Of a stretch of 64,000 nt of DNA, positions 8,104 to 16,967 are shown piece after piece. The stretch is from Streptomyces sp. AM 4-1-1. GTDB lineage: Bacteria > Actinomycetota > Actinomycetes > Streptomycetales > Streptomycetaceae. The position numbers were made by a program, and so were the translations under genes. Each line of letters opens with the position of its first letter. The stretch's first letter is position 1. Below the pieces are notes generated by a model. It was not told where the DNA came from and did no database searches. It saw only the letters and a program-made list of their open reading frames with translations. The stretch lies in NCBI RefSeq assembly GCF_029167625.1, contig NZ_CP119145.1, forward strand, positions 1,488,001 through 1,552,000, in the 5' to 3' direction.

Positions 8104-9303
8104 GTGACCACCGCCCAGCCCCGTCAGGAACTCGACGTCCAGCCGACGCCCCTCGCCCTGCTGCTGCTCGGCCGGCAGGCCGATCCGAGGAGCGAGCGCG
8201 GCGTGGAGTGCCCCGGCGACCTGCCCTCCCCGTCCGACCCGGACCTGGTGGAGCGCGCCCGTGCGGCCAAGGAGAAGCTCGGGGACAAGGTCTTCGTCCT
8301 CGGCCACCACTACCAGCGCGACGAGGTCATCCAGTTCGCCGACGTCACCGGCGACTCCTTCAAGCTCGCCCGGGACGCCGCCGCGCGGCCGGAGGCCGAG
8401 TACATCGTCTTCTGCGGTGTGCACTTCATGGCGGAGTCCGCCGACATCCTGACCTCCGACGACCAGAAGGTCGTGCTCCCGGACCTGGCGGCGGGCTGCT
8501 CGATGGCGGACATGGCCACCGCCGAGCAGGTCGCCGAGTGCTGGGACGTGCTGACCGAGGCAGGTGTGGCCGAGCAGGTCGTGCCCGTCTCGTACATGAA
8601 CTCGTCCGCCGACATCAAGGCCTTCACCGGCCGGCACGGCGGCACGATCTGCACCTCGTCCAACGCGAAGCGCGCCCTGGAGTGGGCCTTCGAGCAGCGT
8701 GAGCCCTCGACGGCCAAGGTGCTCTTCCTGCCCGACCAGCACCTGGGCCGCAACACCGCGGTGCGGGACATGGGGATGTCCCTGGAGGACTGCGTCCTCT
8801 ACAACCCGCACAAGCCGAACGGCGGCCTCACCGCCGAGGAGCTGCGGGCCGCGCAGATGATCCTGTGGCGCGGGCACTGCTCGGTGCACGGACGGTTCTC
8901 GGTGGAGTCCGTCAACGACGTGCGTGAGCGCGTCCCGGGCGTCAACGTGCTGGTGCACCCGGAGTGCACGTACGAGGTCGTCTCCGCGGCGGACCAGGTC
9001 GGTTCGACGGAGTACATCATCAAGGCGCTGGAGGCGGCCCCGGCCGGCTCGAAGTGGGCGATCGGCACCGAGCTCAACCTGGTGCGACGGCTGGCGAATC
9101 GTTTCGCCTCGGAGGACAAGGAGATCGTCTTCCTCGACAGGACGGTCTGCTTCTGCTCGACGATGAACCGCATCGATCTGCCCCACCTGGTCTGGACGCT
9201 GGAGTCGCTGGCCGAGGGGAACACGGTCAACCGGATCGAGGTCGATCCGGAGACGGAGAAGTACGCGAAGCTGGCGCTGGAGCGGATGCTCGCGCTGCCG
9301 TGA
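8104..9303 (+). CDS. nadA: Quinolinate synthase A
   Basis: 399 residues. NadA condenses iminoaspartate with dihydroxyacetone phosphate to quinolinate in de novo NAD synthesis and binds an oxygen-labile [4Fe-4S] cluster. Family segments visible: LGHHYQRDEVIQFAD near the N-terminus, FCGVHFMAE, CTSSNA, LFLPDQHLGRNTA, VHPECTYEV and CFCSTMNRID; the Cys residues include the cluster ligands. Start GTG 8104 is preferred over GTG 8095 because the AGAAAGG ribosome site (8088-8094) is then correctly spaced. No nadB or nadC follows in the window; the gene is monocistronic and ends at a terminator. Confidence 0.96.
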   Translation: MTTAQPRQELDVQPTPLALLLLGRQADPRSERGVECPGDLPSPSDPDLVERARAAKEKLGDKVFVLGHHYQRDEVIQFADVTGDSFKLARDAAARPEAEYIVFCGVHFMAESADILTSDDQKVVLPDLAAGCSMADMATAEQVAECWDVLTEAGVAEQVVPVSYMNSSADIKAFTGRHGGTICTSSNAKRALEWAFEQREPSTAKVLFLPDQHLGRNTAVRDMGMSLEDCVLYNPHKPNGGLTAEELRAAQMILWRGHCSVHGRFSVESVNDVRERVPGVNVLVHPECTYEVVSAADQVGSTEYIIKALEAAPAGSKWAIGTELNLVRRLANRFASEDKEIVFLDRTVCFCSTMNRIDLPHLVWTLESLAEGNTVNRIEVDPETEKYAKLALERMLALP

Positions 9304-9377
9304 CGGGCGGCGGCGCCCCACGGCCGGGGCCTCCGCGGACCTCACGGGGGACGACCGCGCGCCGGTCGTCCCGCCGG

Positions 9378-9427
9378 CATGGGAAGGGCCCCGGCACCGA
9401 TGAATCGGTGCCGGGGCCCTTCCCATG
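9378..9427. terminator. 24-bp bidirectional terminator after nadA
   Basis: Arms 9378-9401 and 9404-9427 are perfectly complementary around a 2-nt centre. It separates nadA from the converging RND gene, which stops at 9430. Confidence 0.88.
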
Positions 9428-9429
9428 TG

Positions 9430-12400
9430 TCAGGCCTTCGCGGGCTCGTGCTCCTCGGAGTCCGAGGAGTCCGCGGAGCTTGAGTCCGAGGCCGACTCCG
9501 GGGAGTCCGCCGCCGGGGCGTCCGACCGCCCGGCGCGCTTGGCCGCCTTCTTCCGGGCGCGGCGCTCCTTGCGGAGTTCGACCATCGCGTACAGCGTCGG
9601 CACCAGCAGCAGTGTCAGCAGCGTCGAAGTGATCAGACCGCCGATCACCACGACCGCCAGCGGCTGCGAGATGAAGCCGCCCTCGCCGGTGACGCCGAGC
9701 GCCATCGGCAGCAGGGCGAAGATCGTCGCCAGGGCGGTCATCAGGATCGGGCGGAGCCGGTGACGGCCCCCCTCGACGACCGCGTCGACGACGCTCATGC
9801 CCTGGGCCCGGTACTGGTTGATCAGGTCGATCAGCACGATCGCGTTGGTGACCACGATGCCGATCAGCATCAGCATGCCGATCATCGCCGGGACACCCAT
9901 CGGGGTGCCGGTGACGATGAGCAGACCGATCGCGCCGGTCGCCGCGAACGGGATGGAGACCAGCAGGATCAGCGGCTGGATGAGCGAGCGGAACGTCGCC
10001 ACCAGCAGCATGAAGACGATCGCGACGGCCGCCAGCATGGCCAGGCCCAGCTTCGCGAAGGCGTCGTCCTGGTCCTGGGAGACCCCGCCGATGCTCGCGG
10101 TCGCGCCGTCCGGCAGCTTGAGGCCGTCGATCTTCGTCTGGAGCGTGGCGCTGACCGCGCCGGTGTTGTCACCGACGGGCCTGCCGGTGATGGTCGCGGC
10201 CCGCTGGCCGTCGATCCGGGTCATCGAGACGGGCCCGGGGACCAGCTTCACGTCGGCGATCTCGCCGAGCTCGACCGGACCGAGCGGAAGGGCCTTCAGT
10301 TCGGCCATCGTGGCGGCCGGGTGGGCCGACCTGACGAGGACGTCACGCTCGGTGTCGTCCATGATCGCCTTGCCGGACGGGATGCCCTGCACGGCGGCCG
10401 CGACGGCCGCGCCGAGGGTGGTCTCGTCGAAACCGGCGTCCGCCGCCTTGGCGTTGGCCCTGACCGAGATCCGCGGCACGCTCTGCGACAGGTCGCTCTG
10501 GACGTCGGTGACGTCCTTGATCTTGGCGACCTCGGTCCGTACCTGCTCGGACGCCTTCTTCAGGGTGTCCGCGTCGGCGGCCTTGACGACCACGCTGAGG
10601 TCCTGGCTGCCGAAGCCGTCGCCGGCGGACAGGGTGGTGTCCCCGACGCCGTCGAGCTCGCTCAGCTGCTCCTTGAGGCGGTCCTGGGTGGCCTCGAAGT
10701 CGCCCGAGTCCTTCAGGGTGATCTGGTAGGACGCCTGGTTGGCTCCCGTACCGCCGCCGAAGGCCGCCATGAAGCCGGACGAGCCGACGGTGACCTGGTA
10801 GTCCTTGACGTTCTTGTCGTCGCTGAGGACCTTCTCGACCTTCTGCGCCGCCGCGTCGGCGGCGGCCAGGCTGGTGCCGGGGGTCAGCTCCTGCTTGATG
10901 GAGAGGACTTCCTGCTCGCCCTGGTCGAAGAAGTTGGTCTTCAGCAGCGGGGCCATGCCGAAGGTGCCGATCAGCACCACCGCGGCGATGGCGATGCTGG
11001 TGAGGCGACGCCGGGTGGCGAACCGCAGCACCGGGAGGTAGAGGCGCTGGAGCTTGCTGCTCGCCTCCTTCTCCTCGGCCGCGCGGCGGGCCTCCACCGG
11101 GTTCTCGGCGGTGCCCTTGGGGGCGCGCAGGAACCAGAACGAGAGGACCGGGACGACCGTCAGCGACACCAGCAGCGAGGCGAGCAGCGCGGCGGTGACG
11201 GTGAGCGAGAACGAGCCGAACAGCTGGCCGACCATGCCGCCGACCAGACCGATCGGCAGGAAGACCGCGACCGTGGTGAGCGTCGACGAGGTGACCGCTC
11301 CGGCCACCTCCTTGACCGCGGTGTTGATCGCCTCGTGGCGCTCCTCGCCGTAACCGAGGTGCCGCTTGATGTTCTCCAGGACGACGATCGAGTCGTCGAC
11401 GACACGTCCGATGGCGATGGTCAGCGCGCCGAGCGTGAGCATGTTCAGCGACAGGTCGCGGGTCCACAGCACGATCAGCGCGAGGACCACGGAGAGCGGG
11501 ATCGAGACCGCGGTGACCAGGGTGGAGCGCAGGGACGCCAGGAAGACCAGGATCACGATGACCGCGAAGAGCAGTCCGAGCGCGCCCTCGGTGGTCAGAC
11601 CCGAGATGGCCTTGGAGACGGCGGGACCCTGGTCGGACACGACGGTCAGCTCGGCACCGGAACCGAGGTCCTTGCGCAGGTCCGGGAGCTTCTTCCGGAC
11701 GGCGTCGGAGATGGCGACGGCGCTGCCGTCCTTGTCCATCGTGGCCATGACGGCCAGGCTCGGCCGGCCGTTCGTCCGGGTGATGGAGACCCGGGTGGCG
11801 GGCTCCTGCTTCACCGTGGCCACGTCACCGACACGGACCGGTGTACCGGACTTCCCGCCGGGTGCGGTGATCCGCAGGTCCTCGATCTGCTTGAGCGAGC
11901 CGAAGCCGCCGCCGACCTGCACCGTGCGGCTCTTGCCGTCCTCGGAGAAGGAACCGGCGGGGAGCGTGGCGCCGCCCGCCTGGAGGGCCTGGGCGAGCGA
12001 CGGGGCGTTCAGCCCGGCCGCGGCGAGCTTCTTGTCGTCGGGGGTGACGGAGATCTGGAGGTCCTGGACACCGTCCACGGAGACCTGGCCGACGCCCTCG
12101 ATGTCCTCCAGCGCGGGGACGACCGTACGGTCCAGCTGGTCGGCGAGCGCCTGCTGGTCCTTGCCCGAGGTCACCGCGAGGACGACGGTCGGGATGTCGT
12201 CCGTCGAACCGGCGACGACCTGCGGGTCGACCCCTTGGGGGAGCTGGTTGCGGGCCCGGTTCACGGCCTGCTGGATGTCGGCGACCAGTTGCTTGGTGCC
12301 GTCGGAGCCGAAGTCGAAGCTCGCCATGACGACGGCGTTGCCCTCGCTGGCGGTGGACGTTATGCCCTCGACGCCGTCGACGGCCTTGATGGCGTTCTCC

Positions 12401-12603
12401 AGCGGTTCGACGACCTGCTTCTCGACCACATCCGGAGACGCGCCCTCGTAGGGGGCCAGCACCGACACCATCGGGAGTTCGATGGTGGGCAGCAACTGCT
12501 GCTTGAGCTGCGGGATCGCGATCGCTCCGAAGACGAGCGCGACAATCGAGATCAGACCGATCAGGGCCCGTTGCGCGAGGCTGAATCTGGACAGCCAGGA
12601 CAT
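9430..12603 (-). CDS. RND-family efflux transporter
   Basis: 1057 residues, the length of HAE1-type (AcrB-like) RND pumps. One helix near the N-terminus (residues 12-32) is followed by a large extracytoplasmic domain, a helix block at about 340-560 including the proton-relay helix with GRVVDDSIVV, a second large loop and a C-terminal helix block. The C-terminus is Ser/Glu-rich and cytoplasmic. RND pumps of this type are proton antiporters for drugs or lipids. ATG at 12603 (MSWLSRFS). No membrane-fusion or outer-membrane partner is encoded nearby, as usual in Gram-positives. It lies downstream of, and in the same direction as, a two-component system. Confidence 0.9.
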   Translation of the reverse strand: MSWLSRFSLAQRALIGLISIVALVFGAIAIPQLKQQLLPTIELPMVSVLAPYEGASPDVVEKQVVEPLENAIKAVDGVEGITSTASEGNAVVMASFDFGSDGTKQLVADIQQAVNRARNQLPQGVDPQVVAGSTDDIPTVVLAVTSGKDQQALADQLDRTVVPALEDIEGVGQVSVDGVQDLQISVTPDDKKLAAAGLNAPSLAQALQAGGATLPAGSFSEDGKSRTVQVGGGFGSLKQIEDLRITAPGGKSGTPVRVGDVATVKQEPATRVSITRTNGRPSLAVMATMDKDGSAVAISDAVRKKLPDLRKDLGSGAELTVVSDQGPAVSKAISGLTTEGALGLLFAVIVILVFLASLRSTLVTAVSIPLSVVLALIVLWTRDLSLNMLTLGALTIAIGRVVDDSIVVLENIKRHLGYGEERHEAINTAVKEVAGAVTSSTLTTVAVFLPIGLVGGMVGQLFGSFSLTVTAALLASLLVSLTVVPVLSFWFLRAPKGTAENPVEARRAAEEKEASSKLQRLYLPVLRFATRRRLTSIAIAAVVLIGTFGMAPLLKTNFFDQGEQEVLSIKQELTPGTSLAAADAAAQKVEKVLSDDKNVKDYQVTVGSSGFMAAFGGGTGANQASYQITLKDSGDFEATQDRLKEQLSELDGVGDTTLSAGDGFGSQDLSVVVKAADADTLKKASEQVRTEVAKIKDVTDVQSDLSQSVPRISVRANAKAADAGFDETTLGAAVAAAVQGIPSGKAIMDDTERDVLVRSAHPAATMAELKALPLGPVELGEIADVKLVPGPVSMTRIDGQRAATITGRPVGDNTGAVSATLQTKIDGLKLPDGATASIGGVSQDQDDAFAKLGLAMLAAVAIVFMLLVATFRSLIQPLILLVSIPFAATGAIGLLIVTGTPMGVPAMIGMLMLIGIVVTNAIVLIDLINQYRAQGMSVVDAVVEGGRHRLRPILMTALATIFALLPMALGVTGEGGFISQPLAVVVIGGLITSTLLTLLLVPTLYAMVELRKERRARKKAAKRAGRSDAPAADSPESASDSSSADSSDSEEHEPAKA

Positions 12604-12769
12604 GGGTGGGTCTCTCTTCTGTGGCGTACGCGGCAGGTGGGACACGGCGGCTGAACGACACACCGCGCCCCCCTATACGATCCGCCATCCACCACCCGTG
12701 GTTCGTCGCCCCCAGGTCCCTATCTCAGGCGCCGTGTACCGCAGGTGGAGTACGCCGCTTCTCCACCTG

Positions 12770-13465
12770 TCAGTCCCCCCTGGGACGCACCAGACCCGAT
12801 TCGTACGCGATTACCACCAATTGGGCCCGGTCCCGGGCCCCCAGTTTCGCCATCGCCCTGTTCACATGGGTCTTCACGGTGAGCGGACTGACGACGAGCT
12901 GTTCGGCGATCTCGTCGTTCGAGTGACCGCCCGCGACCTGCACCAGCACCTCGCGTTCGCGGCCGGTGAGGGCGGCGAGTCGCTCGGAGTGGGGGGTCCC
13001 GTCCGCGCTCCCCGGGTCCGAACTCCCGCCCTGGGCCAGGAAGGTGGCGATCAGCCCCTTGGTCGCGGCCGGGGAGAGCAGCGCCTCGCCGCCCGCGGCG
13101 ACCCGGATGGCGTTGAGGAGTTCGTCCGGCTCGGCGCCCTTGCCGAGGAAGCCGGAGGCGCCGGCCCGCAGCGACTGCACCACGTACTCGTCGACCTCGA
13201 AGGTGGTGAGCATGACGACCCGGACGTCCGAGAGGTCGGGGTCCGCGCTGATCATGCGGGTGGCGGCCAGACCGTCGGTGCCGGGCATCCGGATGTCCAT
13301 CAGGACGACATCGGCGCGGGTGGCGCGGACGAGTTCCACGGCCTCGGCGCCGTCGGCCGCCTCCCCGACCACCCGCATGTCGGGTTCGGAGTCGACCAGC
13401 ACCCGGAACGCGCTGCGCAGCAGTGCCTGGTCGTCGACGAGCAGCACCTTGATGGGTGATGTCAT
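12770..13465 (-). CDS. NarL/FixJ-type response regulator
   Basis: 231 residues. The receiver domain (1-125) has the acidic pair DD at 11-12, phospho-acceptor D57 in VLMDIRMPG and the conserved Lys in FLGKGAEPDE. A LuxR-type helix-turn-helix (about 160-225) follows: LTGREREVLVQVAGG, NDEIAEQLVVSPLTVKTHV. Its ATG overlaps the TGA of the sensor kinase (ATGA), so the two are translationally coupled. The linker between the domains is Gly/Ser-rich. The RND gene 166 bp downstream is the obvious candidate target (inference). Confidence 0.95.
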   Translation of the reverse strand: MTSPIKVLLVDDQALLRSAFRVLVDSEPDMRVVGEAADGAEAVELVRATRADVVLMDIRMPGTDGLAATRMISADPDLSDVRVVMLTTFEVDEYVVQSLRAGASGFLGKGAEPDELLNAIRVAAGGEALLSPAATKGLIATFLAQGGSSDPGSADGTPHSERLAALTGREREVLVQVAGGHSNDEIAEQLVVSPLTVKTHVNRAMAKLGARDRAQLVVIAYESGLVRPRGD

Positions 13466-14742
13466 ACGCTCTCCCCCGCCCGGCCCGCCATGTCCGGACT
13501 GTCCGGCTCACCCCCACGGGCCTTGACCGGCAGGATCGCATGCACCCGGAACCCGCCTCCGTAACGGGGTCCGGCGGTGAGGGTGCCGCTGAGCGCGGTG
13601 ACCCGTTCGCGCATCCCGACCAGTCCGTGGCCGCCGCCCCGGCCCGTGCCGTCGCCGCCCGCACCGTCGCGTTCGGGCCGTCCGCCGCCGTTGTCGAGCA
13701 CGGTGATCTCGGTGGTCACCCCCACCCGTACGACGCTCACCTCGGCCTTCGCGTCGGGGCCCGCGTGTTTGCGGACATTGGTCAGGGCCTCCTGGATCAC
13801 CCGGTACGCGGCCAGGTCGACGGCGCCGGGCAGCGGGGCGTGCCGGTCGGTGCGGGCGACCTCGACGGGGAGCCCGGCCCGGCGGAACGTCTCCACCAGT
13901 TCGTCGAGGAGGGCGAGCCCCGGGGCCGGTTCGGTCGGGGCCTCCGGATCGCCGGACTGGCGGAGCAGTCCGACGGTGGCCCGGAGTTCGTTGAGGGCGG
14001 AGCGGCTGGCCTCCCGGACGTGTGCCAGCGCCTCCTTCGCCTGGTCGGGGCGCTTGTCCATGAGGTGGGCCGCGACTCCGGCCTGGACGTTGACCAGGGC
14101 GATGTGGTGGGCGACGACGTCGTGCAGATCGCGGGCGATGCGCAGCCGCTCCTCGGCCACCCTGCGGCGGGCCTCCTCCTCGCGGGTGCGTTCGGCCCGT
14201 TCCGCGCGCTCCCTTATCGCGTCGACGAAGGCGCGCCGGCTGCGCAGGGCGTCCCCGCCCGCCCCCGCCATCCCGGTCCAGGCGAAGACGCCGAGGTTCT
14301 CCTGGCTGTACCAGGGAGGGGAACCGAAGAACATCGCGGCCGCGGTGAGCCCGGTCATGGTGAGCAGTCCGACCCGCCAGGTGGTCGGGCGGTCGGTGCG
14401 GGCGGCGACCGTGTAGAGCGCGACGACCGCGCTCATGACGACGGGGGCGGGGGGTTCCGTCACCACGAACTCGACGGCGGAGAGGCCGCCGGTCGCGGCG
14501 AGCACCGCCATCGGCCTCCGACGGCGCAGTACGAGCGCCCCGGCGGCGAGCACCATCAGGGTGATGCTGACCGCGCCGGGGGCGCGGGTGCCGAAGGTGG
14601 GTCCGGAGGGGCCGCTCGGGTCGGCGCACGATCCGACGGCCATGGAGACGAGTACGGCCAGGGCGAGCGCGCCGTCGAGGGCGAGCGGATGGTGACAGAG
14701 CCAGCGGCGCATGCCCGCGTACCCGGTTCCGAGGGTGGTCAC
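13462..14742 (-). CDS. Sensor histidine kinase, HisKA_3 type
   Basis: 426 residues. About five or six membrane helices occupy residues 15-170, with little extracytoplasmic loop, so the signal is probably sensed in or at the membrane. The dimerisation domain carries the phospho-histidine in RIARDLHDVVAHH, and the C-terminal HATPase has DNGGG and GLVGMRERV. Paired with the NarL-type regulator by an ATGA overlap. GTG at 14742 gives the full helix block; an internal ATG at 14712 is possible, and neither has a clear ribosome site. Located just downstream of pspA-pspAA, which suggests an envelope-stress role (inference). Confidence 0.93.
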   Translation of the reverse strand: MTTLGTGYAGMRRWLCHHPLALDGALALAVLVSMAVGSCADPSGPSGPTFGTRAPGAVSITLMVLAAGALVLRRRRPMAVLAATGGLSAVEFVVTEPPAPVVMSAVVALYTVAARTDRPTTWRVGLLTMTGLTAAAMFFGSPPWYSQENLGVFAWTGMAGAGGDALRSRRAFVDAIRERAERAERTREEEARRRVAEERLRIARDLHDVVAHHIALVNVQAGVAAHLMDKRPDQAKEALAHVREASRSALNELRATVGLLRQSGDPEAPTEPAPGLALLDELVETFRRAGLPVEVARTDRHAPLPGAVDLAAYRVIQEALTNVRKHAGPDAKAEVSVVRVGVTTEITVLDNGGGRPERDGAGGDGTGRGGGHGLVGMRERVTALSGTLTAGPRYGGGFRVHAILPVKARGGEPDSPDMAGRAGESV

Positions 14743-14879
14743 GTCAAGCTACGTTACCGGCGTGTCCCGCACGGATCGGACCGAATCCGGACACCGGCTC
14801 CCGGAGGGGCGGGACGGGCGGACCTGTCCGGGCGGTCGCGCGGACCTGTCCCGAGAGCGTTGCCCCGCTACCCGCCACC

Positions 14880-14915
14880 CGTGCCCCGGGACCGGCGGAC
14901 CGGTTCCGGGGCACG
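14880..14915 (-). terminator. Hairpin after pspAA
   Basis: Sixteen-base arms (14880-14895 and 14900-14915) pair with one G-T wobble position and a 4-nt loop, 30 bp after the pspAA stop and before the sensor kinase start, so the psp genes and the two-component genes probably have separate main transcripts. Confidence 0.7.
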
Positions 14916-14944
14916 ACGGGCGCCGGTCCTGGGGCGGGGTGACG

Positions 14945-15223
14945 TCAGCCGGGGATCAGCCCGTCGTCACGGAGCATGGCGCGTACCTCTTCGAGGGTCG
15001 CGTCGGGTGACGGCAGGATCAGCTCGGACGGTTCCAGGGAGTCGTCCGGCAGGGCCGTGCCCAGTTCGCGCACCTTGTCCAGGAGCGCGTTCAGGACGGC
15101 CCGGAAGCCGGGGCCGTCGCCGCTCTCCATCTCGGCGAGCAGATCGTCGTCGAGGCTGTTCAGCTCGGCGAGGTGACTGTCGGCCAGTGCTACCTGGCCC
15201 TCCCCCATGATCCGTACGATCAT
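14945..15223 (-). CDS. pspAA: PspA-associated protein PspAA
   Basis: 92 residues, acidic. It starts MIVRIMGEGQ and contains LNSLDDDLLAE and a C-terminal helix with EEVRAMLRDDGLIPG, features of the small PspAA domain found next to actinobacterial PspA. The start is 10 bp after the pspA stop, so the two are co-transcribed. Its job is presumed to be binding or tuning PspA at the membrane; no enzymatic motif is present. Confidence 0.85.
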   Translation of the reverse strand: MIVRIMGEGQVALADSHLAELNSLDDDLLAEMESGDGPGFRAVLNALLDKVRELGTALPDDSLEPSELILPSPDATLEEVRAMLRDDGLIPG

Positions 15224-15233
15224 GACGCCGCCC

Positions 15234-16028
15234 TTACTGCTTGTCGAACTTGTTCGGGGACTGCTGCGGCTGCGCCTGCGACGCGTCCTGCGGGCCGCCC
15301 TCGATGGCCTGCTGCGGGGTGGAGCCGCCGGCCAGTTCGGCCTTCATGCGCTGCAGCTCCAGCTCTACATCCGTACCACCGGAGATCCGGTCCAGCTCGG
15401 CGGCGATGTCGTCCTTCGCCGTCCCGGACGGGTCGTCCAGGGCGCCGGAGGCGAGCAGTTCGTCGATGGCCCCGGCCCGCGCCTGGAGCTGCTGGGTCTT
15501 GTCCTCGGCCCGCTGGATCGCCAGGCCGACGTCGCCCATCTCCTCGGAGATGCCGGAGAATGCCTCGCCGATCCGGGTCTGCGCCTGGGCGGCGGTGTAG
15601 GTGGCCTTGATGGTCTCCTTCTTCGTACGGAAGGCATCGACCTTGGCCTGAAGCCGCTGCGCCGCCAGAGTGAGTTTTTCCTCCTCACCCTGGAGCGTCT
15701 GGTGCTGCGTCTCCAGGTCGGTGACCTGCTGCTGGAGCGCGGCCCGGCGGGACAGTGCCTCGCGGGCGAGGTCCTCCCGGCCGAGCGCCAGCGCCTTGCG
15801 GCCCTGGTCCTCCAGCTTGGACGACTGTCCCTGCAGCTGGTTGAGCTGCAGTTCCAGACGCTTGCGCGAGGTCGCCACGTCGGCGACGCCGCGGCGCACC
15901 TTCTGAAGCAGCTCCAGCTGCTTCTGGTACGAGTAATCGAGGGTCTCGCGCGGGTCTTCGGCCCGGTCAAGGGCCTTGTTCGCCTTCGCGCGGAAGATCA
16001 TCCCCATACGCTTCATGACACCGCTCAT
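15234..16028 (-). CDS. pspA: Phage shock protein A / IM30 family
   Basis: 264 residues, nearly entirely helical coiled coil (about 20-225) with an acidic, Gln-rich tail; typical PspA length plus a C-terminal extension. Starts MSGVMKRMGMIFRAKANKAL, the amphipathic membrane-binding helix, then EDPRETLDYSYQKQLELLQK. PspA/IM30 proteins form membrane-bound ESCRT-III-like assemblies that stabilise damaged membranes. An ATG at 16016 (MKRMG) is an alternative start. Upstream 16029-16323 is shared with the divergent DUF3043 gene; no PspF-type regulator is present in the window. pspAA follows directly. Confidence 0.95.
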   Translation of the reverse strand: MSGVMKRMGMIFRAKANKALDRAEDPRETLDYSYQKQLELLQKVRRGVADVATSRKRLELQLNQLQGQSSKLEDQGRKALALGREDLAREALSRRAALQQQVTDLETQHQTLQGEEEKLTLAAQRLQAKVDAFRTKKETIKATYTAAQAQTRIGEAFSGISEEMGDVGLAIQRAEDKTQQLQARAGAIDELLASGALDDPSGTAKDDIAAELDRISGGTDVELELQRMKAELAGGSTPQQAIEGGPQDASQAQPQQSPNKFDKQ

Positions 16029-16309
16029 GGGCTTCGCGCGCCCCCTTCTGACCGACTGAGCTCCAGCACTGCAACAGAACCCACAGTACGGGCCCTGCGT
16101 CTATTACCGCACTGTTCAGGTGCGGATGGGGTCCTCCCCAAGGACGAGTACGCCCCCCGTCCGCTCCGGCCCAGGGAGTAGGAGGAGGCCGGGAGAACCG
16201 GTGGCGATGTCCGGTGTGCCCCCGCTCCGGGTGCCGCGCCGCACATGTGGGGACGCGAGCCGTTGCCGGATCGTTCCCGCCCGGTCCGGGCGCCGGGCGA
16301 TCGACCCCG

Positions 16310-16315
16310 TACCCT
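16310..16315 (+). promoter_or_regulatory. -10 element, possible leaderless promoter
   Basis: TACCCT lies 8 nt before the GTG start at 16324, where no Shine-Dalgarno is visible. The remainder of the 16029-16323 divergent gap contains nothing else I can name; the pspA promoter must also be there. Confidence 0.45.
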
Positions 16316-16323
16316 TGGGCCTT

Positions 16324-16920
16324 GTGTTCCGTAGCCGTTCCAAGGAAGAGAAGGCCCCCACCGGCAAGGTGACGGCGGACCTCTCCAAGCAGCCCCGCGA
16401 CCCCCAGGCTCCCAAGGGTCGCCCCACCCCCAGGCGCAACGAGGCCCAGACGCAGCGGCGTCGTGCGTCGAGTGCGCCGACCGACCGCAAGGAGGCCATG
16501 AAGCGCCAGCGCGAAGCGCGCCGGAGTGATCTGGCCAAGCAGCGCGAGGCGCTGGCGAGCGGTGACGAACGCTATCTGCCGGCCCGCGACAAGGGCCCGG
16601 TGCGGCGCTTCGTCCGGGACTTCGTGGACTCGCGCTTCTGCATCGCGGAGTATTTCCTGCCGCTCGCGGTGATCATCCTGATCCTCAGCGTGGTCCAGGT
16701 CCGGAACATCCAGAACATCACCCTGCTGCTCTGGCTCGGTGTGATCGTGCTGATCGTCATCGACTCGATCGGCCTGGCGTTCCGGCTCCGCAAGCAGCTC
16801 GGGGAGCGGTTCCCGGGCACGCCGAGGCGTGGCGCGGTGCTCTACGGGCTGATGCGCACGCTCCAGATGCGTCGGCTTCGTCTGCCGAAGCCGCAGGTCA
16901 AGCGTGGAGAACGACCCTGA
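16324..16920 (+). CDS. DUF3043 family membrane protein
   Basis: 198 residues. The N-terminal third is highly charged (Lys/Arg-rich, FRSRSKEEKAPTGK and PKGRPTPRRNEAQ), followed by DERYLPARDKGPVRRFVRDF and two close membrane helices (about residues 113-133 and 138-158), then a basic C-terminal tail. This arrangement is that of the actinobacterial DUF3043 family, whose function is unknown. The GTG at 16324 is chosen because the open frame further upstream crosses the pspA promoter region and lacks family character. Confidence 0.85.
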   Translation: MFRSRSKEEKAPTGKVTADLSKQPRDPQAPKGRPTPRRNEAQTQRRRASSAPTDRKEAMKRQREARRSDLAKQREALASGDERYLPARDKGPVRRFVRDFVDSRFCIAEYFLPLAVIILILSVVQVRNIQNITLLLWLGVIVLIVIDSIGLAFRLRKQLGERFPGTPRRGAVLYGLMRTLQMRRLRLPKPQVKRGERP

Positions 16921-16967
16921 GTACGGATTTCTCCGGTACCGACCCGGCCGTCGGTCCGCCGACGGAC

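Noticed and set aside
9760..12654. A 964-codon plus-strand reading frame opposite the RND gene, and other long opposite-strand frames (for example at 227-1972, 33207-35810, 4528-5655)
   Set aside because: They lie antisense to clearly conserved genes, are rich in Arg, Asp, Glu, Gly and His in the pattern forced by high-GC codon positions, and show no domain.
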